Positions 1 to 5,724 of a stretch of DNA of 8,695 bases are shown in pieces. The DNA is from Caldilineaceae bacterium (GTDB lineage Bacteria; Chloroflexota; Anaerolineae; Caldilineales; Caldilineaceae): positions 1 to 8,695 of the forward strand of contig JAPPKT010000351.1 of NCBI GenBank assembly GCA_028819675.1, read 5' to 3'. A program made the position numbers and the translations under genes. Below the pieces are notes generated by a model. That model was not told where the DNA came from, did not search any database, and saw only the letters and a list, made by a program, of their open reading frames with translations. Positions within the stretch are counted from its first letter, which is position 1; every line of letters begins with the position of its first letter.

Positions 1-2
1 CG

Positions 3-275
3 GATGCGCCCTACCGCCCCCTTCTCAACTGGCATACCGGCAGTGGGCTGGTTTTAGCCGTTCTTTACGGCGATCTAGTCTATCGAGGGTGGCTCCTTTG
101 GACGCGGAGGAATAAGCTGAAGGGGGAAGACTGGGTTTGGTTGGGGGATATACTTACAGGCGGCGGAGGGAAATGGCGTTTTACTTTGCAACTGGTAATG
201 GGTATCGGGCTGGTCGTTTTCAGTGGCTGGCTGGGCGGGCAGCTGGTATATGAGTTCGGCGCGGGGGTTGGCTAA
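3..275 (+). CDS. DUF2231-type membrane protein, C-terminal fragment
   Basis: Partial gene; its 5' end lies outside the window. The frame starting at base 3 stays open for 90 codons to the TAA at 273-275. The peptide has a hydrophobic stretch (SGLVLAVLYGDLVY, about residues 14-27), a short charged loop (TRRNKLKGED), and a second hydrophobic helix (LVMGIGLVVFSGWL) ending in GWLGGQLVYEFGAGVG. That ending matches the hallmark C-terminus of DUF2231 predicted membrane proteins (GWLGGxLVYxxGxGV). The function of this family is not established; members are multi-pass inner-membrane proteins. It precedes the response regulator by 72 bp on the same strand, so co-transcription is possible but not shown. 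I am fairly sure of the reading frame and of the family. Confidence 0.78.
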   Translation, partial: DAPYRPLLNWHTGSGLVLAVLYGDLVYRGWLLWTRRNKLKGEDWVWLGDILTGGGGKWRFTLQLVMGIGLVVFSGWLGGQLVYEFGAGVG

Positions 276-347
276 CAGGCGGGCGGCAGGCAGGTGCAGT
301 CGCCTATTCTCCGTATGTTTCTTTGCAGGTAGCTCGATTCGCTGAAA

Positions 348-1073
348 ATGTCTATGGCGACCATACTCGTAGTAGATGACGATCGGTTGATGCGGCGCAG
401 CGTCTCGATTGGCCTGCAGGATGCCGGCTACAGTACTGAGACGGCCGGCAGCGGCGAGGAGGCGCTAGAAAGGGCACGCGAAGTACAACCCCAGCTGGTG
501 CTGCTGGACATCGGCCTGCCGGGAATGGACGGTATGGAAACGTTGCAGGCACTGAGGCAATCTTTCGGCGCTCCTGTAATTTTTGTAACGGCTCGCAGGC
601 GGGAATTGGACGAAATCGTGGGCCTGGAGCTGGGCGCAGACGACTATGTGACAAAGCCATTTGATATGGACGTTTTGCTGGCCAGAGTGAGAGCCGTTTT
701 GCGGCGGTCCGCGGCGAGGGGGGAGCCCGGGGGCGGGGACGAGGTGTCCAATCTGATTGTAGGGGATCTGGAGCTGGACCGTTCGGCGCATCAGGTCACC
801 GTCGGGGGACGAACTGTAACGCTCACGCCGAGGGAGTTTCAGCTGCTCGCCTATCTGGCGAGCCGAGCGGGTGACGTTGTCGCGATTGACGATATCTTGA
901 AGAATGTATGGGGGACGGATTGGATCGGTGAAACACAGACGGTGTATGTGCATGTTCGCTGGCTGCGCACAAAGATCGAGGAGGATGCGGCGCGGCCGCG
1001 CCGTCTTCATACGGTGAGGGGCGTGGGTTACCGGTTGACCCCTGCAGGACAGGATATTTCGCATGTGGCGTAG
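348..1073 (+). CDS. OmpR/PhoB-family response regulator
   Basis: A cytoplasmic DNA-binding response regulator of 241 residues, normal length for the OmpR/PhoB class. The receiver domain spans about residues 4-120. The acidic cluster is D10-D12, the phospho-acceptor is D54 in LVLLDIGLPGMDG, the switch threonine is T81 in VIFVTAR, and the conserved lysine is K103 in DDYVTKPF. A Gly-rich linker (124-131) leads to a winged-helix effector domain (about 136-233) that ends in the typical HTVRGVGYRL. Start: the ATG at 348 and a second ATG at 354 are both possible, and neither has a strong ribosome site. The downstream kinase starts inside the last codons of this gene (11-nt overlap), so the two are translationally coupled partners. 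The likely target is the tandem TTAAG-type repeat upstream of the protease gene; that target is an inference. Confidence 0.95.
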   Translation: MSMATILVVDDDRLMRRSVSIGLQDAGYSTETAGSGEEALERAREVQPQLVLLDIGLPGMDGMETLQALRQSFGAPVIFVTARRRELDEIVGLELGADDYVTKPFDMDVLLARVRAVLRRSAARGEPGGGDEVSNLIVGDLELDRSAHQVTVGGRTVTLTPREFQLLAYLASRAGDVVAIDDILKNVWGTDWIGETQTVYVHVRWLRTKIEEDAARPRRLHTVRGVGYRLTPAGQDISHVA

Positions 1074-2499
1074 TCTACGCAGCCGGTTGACGATCAGCCA
1101 TCTTCTTCCTCTTCTGGTCATCGTCCCCTTGCTCAGTTTCCTGCTTTTCTATCTGATTGAGGCCCGCTTTGTGTTGGATGAAGCGACTGCGGAGCTGGCT
1201 GGGCAGGGAGAGCTTATCTCGCGGCTTTACCAGGCTGAACTGGCGGCGCAGGAGGATCCGGAGCAGGCCAGCTCGCTTTTCGCGCGGCTGCGGGTTCGGA
1301 TACCAACGTTGTTCTATCTGGTGGACCAGAACGGGAACATTGTAGTAAGACCGGGGCTGGCCACGGCTTCGACTAATGTGCCGATACGACCGCCAGATCC
1401 AGAGCTTTTGCAGAAGGCCCTGGCTGGTGAGATCGCACGGCAGGTGAGCATGGGTAACGCGGACGTGGCCGTTCCGGTGCGCAACGAGGACCAGGAGGTT
1501 GTGGGCGCGGTACATTTGTCTCAGCAGCTGACCGATGTGACAAACCGCCTGGCAGTTCTGCGGTGGACCGTATGGGGGGCGGTGAGCGCGGGCCTGCTGG
1601 TGTCGGTGCTTCTCAGTTTCGTCCTCAGCCGTTCACTCAATAAACCACTCGAGAGATTGACGGCGGCCAGCCGCGCGGTTAATTTCGATGCGCCTCCGAG
1701 CCGTGTGAAGGAGGAAGGGCCGGCCGAAGTTCGAACCCTGGCGCGTACATTCAACGAGATGTCGGAGCGGTTGTATGAGCTAGAGCAGGGGAGGAGACGG
1801 CTACTGAGCTCGGTGGTGCATGAGTTGGGGAGGCCACTAGGGGCGATCAAAGCGGCTGCCCAGGTTCTCGAGCAGAACGGAAAAGATTCGGAGCTGGTGG
1901 TCGAACTCTCTTCCGGCATAGACGACCAGATCGATCAGTTGCGCCGCCTATTGGACGATCTGGCTTTGCTGGCACGGAATGATATTCAAAATCTGGCGCT
2001 TGAGATCGTGCCTACCGATGTTAGGGAGCTGGTTTTGGAAGAGTGCCGCCGATATGACCCGCGCATAGGGGAGAAAGAGATTGAACTCACCACGCAGTTC
2101 CCGCCGGAGGCAGCGCAGGCGGCTGCGGACCCGATGCGTCTGGGCCAGATTGTCGGCAACCTATTGGACAACGCCATCAAATACACGCCGAACGGCGGGC
2201 AGATCCAGATTGTGGTTGGAACCGAGGGGGACCGGGTCGTACTGACGATTGAGGATACGGGGCCGGGCATCGATCCTTCCGAGTTTGAACGCATCTTCGA
2301 CTTTCTCTATCGCTCTCCGCGCCAGGAGCGGGTACGGGAGGGGATGGGTATTGGTTTGGCGCTGTCGCGGAGACTAGCCGAGGCACAGGGGGGCACTTTG
2401 ACGGCCCATCATCGCGCTGCCGGCACAGGGGCGAGATTTGTGCTCTCTCTCCCAGTTGAGGTTGCTCAGGCATCAGTTGCCGCGGCCCCGATACAGTGA
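1063..2499 (+). CDS. membrane sensor histidine kinase (HAMP-HisKA-HATPase)
   Basis: A 478-residue sensor kinase, cognate to the preceding regulator by an 11-nt gene overlap. A short basic N-terminus is followed by TM1 (about 13-32), an extracytoplasmic region of about 135 residues (35-168) with a PAS/Cache-like stretch (TLFYLVDQNGNIVVRPG), and TM2 (about 169-189). Then come HAMP (about 189-241) and HisKA, with H253 in SVVHELGRPLGAI. The ATPase domain carries the N-box (GNLLDN, 365-370), G1 (DTGPGID, 398-404), F-box (IFDFLYR, 411-417) and G2 (GMGIGL, 427-432). The H-box has G-R where most kinases have R-T (HELRTPL), and the F-box is FDFLYR rather than FERFYR. All catalytic residues are present, so it should be active. 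The sensed signal cannot be read from sequence; the neighbouring protease suggests envelope protein stress. Confidence 0.95.
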   Translation: MWRSLRSRLTISHLLPLLVIVPLLSFLLFYLIEARFVLDEATAELAGQGELISRLYQAELAAQEDPEQASSLFARLRVRIPTLFYLVDQNGNIVVRPGLATASTNVPIRPPDPELLQKALAGEIARQVSMGNADVAVPVRNEDQEVVGAVHLSQQLTDVTNRLAVLRWTVWGAVSAGLLVSVLLSFVLSRSLNKPLERLTAASRAVNFDAPPSRVKEEGPAEVRTLARTFNEMSERLYELEQGRRRLLSSVVHELGRPLGAIKAAAQVLEQNGKDSELVVELSSGIDDQIDQLRRLLDDLALLARNDIQNLALEIVPTDVRELVLEECRRYDPRIGEKEIELTTQFPPEAAQAAADPMRLGQIVGNLLDNAIKYTPNGGQIQIVVGTEGDRVVLTIEDTGPGIDPSEFERIFDFLYRSPRQERVREGMGIGLALSRRLAEAQGGTLTAHHRAAGTGARFVLSLPVEVAQASVAAAPIQ

Positions 2500-2520
2500 A
2501 GTCCGATGCCGGTGACAGCA

Positions 2521-2542
2521 CTTAAGGTTGTCTTAAAGTTGC
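2521..2542 (+). promoter_or_regulatory. tandem 11-bp direct repeat, candidate response-regulator box
   Basis: Two head-to-tail 11-mers, CTTAAGGTTGT and CTTAAAGTTGC, match at 9 of 11 positions and abut directly, giving TTAAG-N6-TTAAA. A one-helical-turn direct repeat is the usual binding layout for dimers of OmpR/PhoB winged-helix regulators (for example SaeR, GTTAAG-N6-GTTAAG). It lies 22 nt after the kinase stop and 126 nt before the preferred protease start. Regulation of the protease by the regulator encoded at 348-1073 is an inference. Confidence 0.55.
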
Positions 2543-2577
2543 CATAGGATTCTGATAAGGACTGCTGGCGGGCGACC

Positions 2578-2586
2578 TGCTATGCT
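2578..2586 (+). promoter_or_regulatory. possible extended -10 element of the protease gene
   Basis: TGC-TATGCT resembles an extended -10 element (TGn-TATAAT) and has no recognisable -35 hexamer 17 bp upstream, as is common for activator-dependent promoters. An alternative is TTGTCT (2528-2533) with TCTGAT (2551-2556) at 17-bp spacing, which would put the -35 inside the direct repeat. Sequence alone does not decide between them. Confidence 0.3.
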
Positions 2587-2613
2587 ATTTGGGCAAGGAT
2601 GTATCGATGCAGA

Positions 2614-2643
2614 ACATCTTCTCCAGTTCATTGGAGTAGATGT
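2614..2643 (+). promoter_or_regulatory. hairpin in the 5' leader of the protease gene
   Basis: ACATCTTCTCCA (2614-2625) and TGGAGTAGATGT (2632-2643) are inverted repeats pairing at 11 of 12 positions, with a 6-nt loop GTTCAT. The right arm ends 9 nt before the Shine-Dalgarno sequence AAAGGAAG (2653-2660). No T-run follows, so it is not a typical terminator. It could be a leader RNA structure that stabilises the message or modulates translation, or a dyad operator on the DNA. Its presence argues that the stretch is untranslated leader and supports the start at 2668. Confidence 0.5.
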
Positions 2644-2667
2644 CTTTCAGATAAAGGAAGCGTTCCA

Positions 2668-4071
2668 GTGCAACCGAAGACGGTGAGTCTACGAACATTT
2701 GCAGTTGTGGTTGGAATCCTGACGGTGGCGTTCGTAATTGGACTGGCTAGTGTAGGGAGGATTGAGTTTCGGCCGGCGACAGTTGATGCCACGACGCCGC
2801 AGTACCGACCACAAGAGTTCACATACATTACGCAGGAAGATGGCCCCGATCATCCCGACCAGGCGCTGCTGTCCAGCATCTATGAAGGGGCAACGCAGTC
2901 GGTCGTGAGCATTCAAGTGCGGCGGTCGAGGCCGCAAGCGCAGGATCCCACTCAAGGAATATGGGGGCAAGGCAGCGGCTGGGTCTGGGATGAAGAGGGA
3001 CACATCGTGACCAACAGCCACGTCGTTGAAGACGCGGCCGACATATTCGTCAGCTTCAGCAATGGAAGGTGGGCAGAGGCCGAGCTGGTCGCTGACGATT
3101 CGCAGTCGGACCTGGCGGTGCTGAAGGTAGAGGCGCCCGAAGGGATGATTCTGCGCCCTCTGGAGAGAGCGCCGGCGCTGCCCAAAGTCGGCCACTACAC
3201 GATTGCATTAGGGAGCCCGTTCGGCCTCGATAATTCAATGACCTTGGGTATCGTCAGTGCGTTGGGCCGCAGCATGCCTGTCGGAGCTCCGGGCCTCTCG
3301 GGTCGTTATTCGCTGCCTGAGGTGATTCAGACCGACGCTGCCATCAATCCCGGCAATTCAGGAGGACCGCTGCTGGACCTGAGCGGCAGGGTCGTGGGAA
3401 TCAACTTCGCGATTCGTACGGATGAGCGCACTCCCTTCGGCACCGGAGTCAACTCCGGTGTTGGCTTTGCGATTCCAATTCTGGTGGCGGAGCGTGTCAT
3501 ACCGGCTCTAATCGAGGATGGGGAGTTTGTCTATCCGTTTCTCGGCATTTCCGGCAGAACGATTTCAGCGCCTGTGGCGCGGGAAGCCGACCTGAACCCG
3601 AATGTTCTTGGCGTGCTTGTAGGCCAAGTGCTGCGGGGCGGTCCATCTGCAGAAGCGGGTTTGCGGAACGGGGACATCATCGTCCGGATTGACGGGGCGG
3701 AGGTACGAAGTTTCGAGGACGTGATCAGCTACCTTGTGATGCAGAAGTCGCCAGGTGAGGTAGTGGAGATCGAGGTCCTGCGCGGGCGGAGAAGCCGCAC
3801 ATTTGAGGTGGAGTTGGCGACGCGGCCGGCCGTGCAAGCGAGTGGCGAGGCTGCTCCTCAGGTGATCAGCAGTGGGGAAGCGATTGGGATCGCGGTTGAC
3901 GAGGTGTCAGACGAGATAGGGCGGATCCGGAGAAGCTCGGCTCGGAGTGGAATCCGCGGGGGTATGCGGGTATGGATCGTGACGCTTGTAGGTGACGAGG
4001 AGACGGCGACAGTTCTGGTAGACGCGTCGAGCGGTGAAGTACTTAGCCTGGAATTGGACAGCGGCAACTGA
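2668..4071 (+). CDS. htrA: HtrA/DegP-like membrane-anchored serine protease, PDZ plus PepSY-like tail
   Basis: A trypsin-like serine protease that degrades or remodels misfolded proteins outside the cytoplasmic membrane. I start it at GTG 2668, which has AAAGGAAG 7 nt upstream, giving 467 residues. The frame stays open back to an ATG at 2599, but those 23 extra codons run through the leader hairpin and lack a ribosome site. From 2668 there is one N-terminal membrane anchor (about residues 11-29), then a spacer. The protease domain (about 65-285) carries the triad H118 (TNSHVV), D148 (SQSDLAVL) and S231 (NPGNSGGPLL). One PDZ domain follows (about 290-385, with GPSAEAGLRNGDIIVRIDG). The last 65-70 residues look like a PepSY-type module, with W436 in RVWIVTL and VDASSGEVL near the end; that tail is unusual for HtrA. 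A two-component system upstream matches known HtrA stress circuits. Confidence 0.93.
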   Translation: MQPKTVSLRTFAVVVGILTVAFVIGLASVGRIEFRPATVDATTPQYRPQEFTYITQEDGPDHPDQALLSSIYEGATQSVVSIQVRRSRPQAQDPTQGIWGQGSGWVWDEEGHIVTNSHVVEDAADIFVSFSNGRWAEAELVADDSQSDLAVLKVEAPEGMILRPLERAPALPKVGHYTIALGSPFGLDNSMTLGIVSALGRSMPVGAPGLSGRYSLPEVIQTDAAINPGNSGGPLLDLSGRVVGINFAIRTDERTPFGTGVNSGVGFAIPILVAERVIPALIEDGEFVYPFLGISGRTISAPVAREADLNPNVLGVLVGQVLRGGPSAEAGLRNGDIIVRIDGAEVRSFEDVISYLVMQKSPGEVVEIEVLRGRRSRTFEVELATRPAVQASGEAAPQVISSGEAIGIAVDEVSDEIGRIRRSSARSGIRGGMRVWIVTLVGDEETATVLVDASSGEVLSLELDSGN

Positions 4072-4084
4072 GGAGTGGGGTTGA

Positions 4085-4119
4085 GCGCGCCCCGGCCTTG
4101 CACGGGGTACGGGGCGCGT
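4085..4119 (+). terminator. GC-rich hairpin after the protease gene
   Basis: GCGCGCCCCG (4085-4094) pairs with CGGGGCGCGT (4110-4119) over 10 bp, including one G-U at the base, around a 15-nt loop. It begins 14 nt after the protease stop. The following bases are only mildly T-rich (CTTGTCCTTTC), so as an intrinsic terminator it is imperfect. Confidence 0.4.
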
Positions 4120-4169
4120 GCCGCTTGTCCTTTCAGATGACATATGCTTCCTCCAATATATGTAGTTGG

Positions 4170-4205
4170 GGAGCCGGGACAATGACGCCCGGCTCCTCGC
4201 TATTT
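4170..4205 (+). terminator. second GC-rich hairpin, probable terminator
   Basis: GGAGCCGGG (4170-4178) and CCCGGCTCC (4188-4196) form a perfect 9-bp stem with a 9-nt loop, followed by TCGCTATTTC. The stem is strong but the T-tract is interrupted. Together with the hairpin at 4085-4119 it probably insulates the protease transcript from the methyltransferase gene. Confidence 0.5.
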
Positions 4206-4354
4206 CAGGGGGGTCTTCTCAGTATTCAGGCACGTATTCATTTGTCTGAACTGCGATTTGTGTGGTTATGTGAACGGGACGGTTGATGTTGCCGCGGGCG
4301 GTCAGGCGGCAGGTTAAGGTCCATCTCTTGATTCAGAGTAAGGAAGGAAGATCG

Positions 4355-5005
4355 ATGTCTGAGGTAGTAGGCGCGACGCATGAGTTTCACGAGGCGGAGT
4401 ACGCCGAGGACTGGGCGCGGCGGTTCATACCGACGCCTGAGCGGCTGCACCTGTTCGAGACGATTCTTCAGCAACTAGAGAGCGCAGTGCCGGCCGACGG
4501 TCATGTCGTCGAACTGGGAATCGGGCCTGCCTATCTGGCGGAGTATCTGCTTGAGCGGATGCCGCGGATCTCATATGAAGGAGTCGACTTTTCGCAGCCT
4601 ATGCTGACGCAGGCGGCTACGCGTCTGGCGCGATTTGGCGATCGCGTACATTTTCAGCAGGCAGACCTGCTGGGCGACAGTTGGGGCGGCGACCTGGCGC
4701 GTCCACCGGCGGGGGTCGTGTCGACGTGGGCGCTGCACGATCTGGGCGGTCAGGCGCAGACCCTGCATGTCTATCGGGTCTGTGCGGCGGCGCTGCCGGA
4801 GGGTGGGATTCTGCTTAACGGTGATTTTGTGAAGCCGGACGGGACGCGGCTGCCGTTTGAACCGGGCCGATTCCCAATTGGCCGTCATTTGGAGCTGCTG
4901 CAGGAGGCCGGCTTTTGCGACAGGCGCAATCTGCATCTGTGGGAGGAGGAGATCGAGGCGCCGACGGCGTCCCAGAACTACGCCTGCTTGCTGGGAATCG
5001 TCTGA
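4355..5005 (+). CDS. class I SAM-dependent methyltransferase
   Basis: A cytoplasmic methyltransferase of 216 residues from the ATG at 4355, which has AAGGAAGG (4340-4347) 7 nt upstream. The frame extends back to a TTG at 4283, but that part has no ribosome site and unconvincing composition. The Rossmann motifs appear in order: motif I VVELGIGPAYLAEYL (51-65), motif II with acidic D78 in YEGVDFSQPML, D104 in VHFQQADLL, and motif IV-like VVSTWALHDLG (121-131). The C-terminal part (GRHLELLQEAGF, about 177-188) has the usual strand-helix pattern of small-molecule methyltransferases. Motif I has GIGPA where ExGxGxG is usual, so the third glycine is replaced. The substrate cannot be told. It is 149 bp from the next gene on the same strand. 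Confidence 0.85.
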   Translation: MSEVVGATHEFHEAEYAEDWARRFIPTPERLHLFETILQQLESAVPADGHVVELGIGPAYLAEYLLERMPRISYEGVDFSQPMLTQAATRLARFGDRVHFQQADLLGDSWGGDLARPPAGVVSTWALHDLGGQAQTLHVYRVCAAALPEGGILLNGDFVKPDGTRLPFEPGRFPIGRHLELLQEAGFCDRRNLHLWEEEIEAPTASQNYACLLGIV

Positions 5006-5052
5006 TCGGAGAGATAAGAGACGGGACGAGAAGGTGAGGACAAGGCGCGGTT

Positions 5053-5067
5053 CGCAGTGCTACTGCG
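5053..5067 (+). other. small perfect hairpin between the methyltransferase and TPR-like genes
   Basis: CGCAGT-GCT-ACTGCG is a 6-bp perfect inverted repeat with a 3-nt loop, lying 48 nt after the methyltransferase stop and 88 nt before the next start. No T-run follows. It may be a processing or stability hairpin, or chance. Confidence 0.25.
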
Positions 5068-5154
5068 GTGAGAAACATAGATCTACCAGGCCCCCGACAT
5101 GCTCTGCATTTGACGGATGGCGGGCGCATCTAAGAGTGCGAAGAAAGGAAAACA

Positions 5155-5631
5155 ATGGCTGAAGCGCCCTTTGAAGTTGACAAGGCCCACCGTTGGTTTG
5201 GCATCGATCTGAACAACAGCACGATGGATGCACTTGACGCAGGGCTGGTGACGCCGGAGACGTGCGAGCCGTACATTCATGCGGTGCACGCCAGCTGCTA
5301 TCACTGGATGCAGGTGGGAACAGTAGCCAATCATGCCCGCGGAGAGTTTGCGGTGGCGAGCGTGTATGCGGCAGCGGGGTTGGGCGAGGCTGCTCTGCGT
5401 CACGCACGCCGTTGTCTGGACCTGATAGAAGGCAGTCCTGAAGAGGTGGAAGATTGGGACAAGGCTTTCGCGATTGATTCGCTGGCCAGGGCGTACGCTG
5501 CCGCCGGGGATATGGAGGCGGCGCGCGAGGCCAAAGGCCGGGCGCAGGCTGCAGGCGAGGCCATAGTCGATGAGGAAGATCGCGATATTTTTCTGAGTTG
5601 GTTCTGGAGCGGCAACTGGCACGGCCTGTAG
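5155..5631 (+). CDS. conserved hypothetical, TPR-like helical protein
   Basis: A 158-residue soluble acidic protein with no signal peptide or membrane segment. The ATG at 5155 has AGAAAGGA closely upstream. The sequence is rich in Ala and Glu, and helical pairs resemble tetratricopeptide repeats: FAVASVYAAAGLGEAALRHARRCLDLI (about 64-90) and FAIDSLARAYAAAGDMEAAREAKGRAQAAG (about 105-134). It ends with the aromatic-rich FLSWFWSGNWHGL. The N-terminal part has CYHWMQVGTVANHARGEFAVASVYA, which I recall from small uncharacterised proteins of Actinobacteria and Chloroflexota. The function is unknown; a protein-binding scaffold role would fit TPR folds but is a guess. It follows the methyltransferase by 149 bp, so the two may share a transcript. 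Confidence 0.82.
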   Translation: MAEAPFEVDKAHRWFGIDLNNSTMDALDAGLVTPETCEPYIHAVHASCYHWMQVGTVANHARGEFAVASVYAAAGLGEAALRHARRCLDLIEGSPEEVEDWDKAFAIDSLARAYAAAGDMEAAREAKGRAQAAGEAIVDEEDRDIFLSWFWSGNWHGL

Positions 5632-5679
5632 AGGCGGTCAATACAGGCGGGCTTTCATTGTAGAGGCAAATGTCCCCGG

Positions 5680-5700
5680 GAGCGAGGCGGGCGCCCGCTC
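5680..5700. terminator. weak dyad between convergent genes
   Basis: The 93-bp gap between the TPR-like gene and the convergent sulfatase gene holds GAGCG (5680-5684) pairing with CGCTC (5696-5700), and a perfect 12-bp palindrome GCGGGCGCCCGC (5687-5698). Neither strand has a clear T-tract after it. A bidirectional terminator is expected here, but the sequence gives only weak support. Confidence 0.25.
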
Positions 5701-5724
5701 TGAACGCTATTCTTCCCCACAGAT

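Noticed and set aside
276..347. A promoter for the regulator-kinase pair in the 72-bp gap, using TATGTT at 314-319 as -10
   Set aside because: There is no -35 match and no TTAAG-type box, so neither a promoter nor autoregulation can be supported.
465..1121. A 218-codon minus-strand frame opposite the response regulator
   Set aside because: It lies fully inside a gene with complete receiver and winged-helix motifs; its product is Arg/Pro-rich without recognisable structure.
4140..4162. ACATAT / ATATGT inverted repeat after the protease gene as an operator
   Set aside because: It is only 6 bp of AT-rich sequence with an 11-nt centre, too weak to claim without conservation.
4283..4354. N-terminal extension of the methyltransferase gene to a TTG at 4283
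   Set aside because: It has no ribosome site, whereas AAGGAAGG sits at the right distance before ATG 4355.
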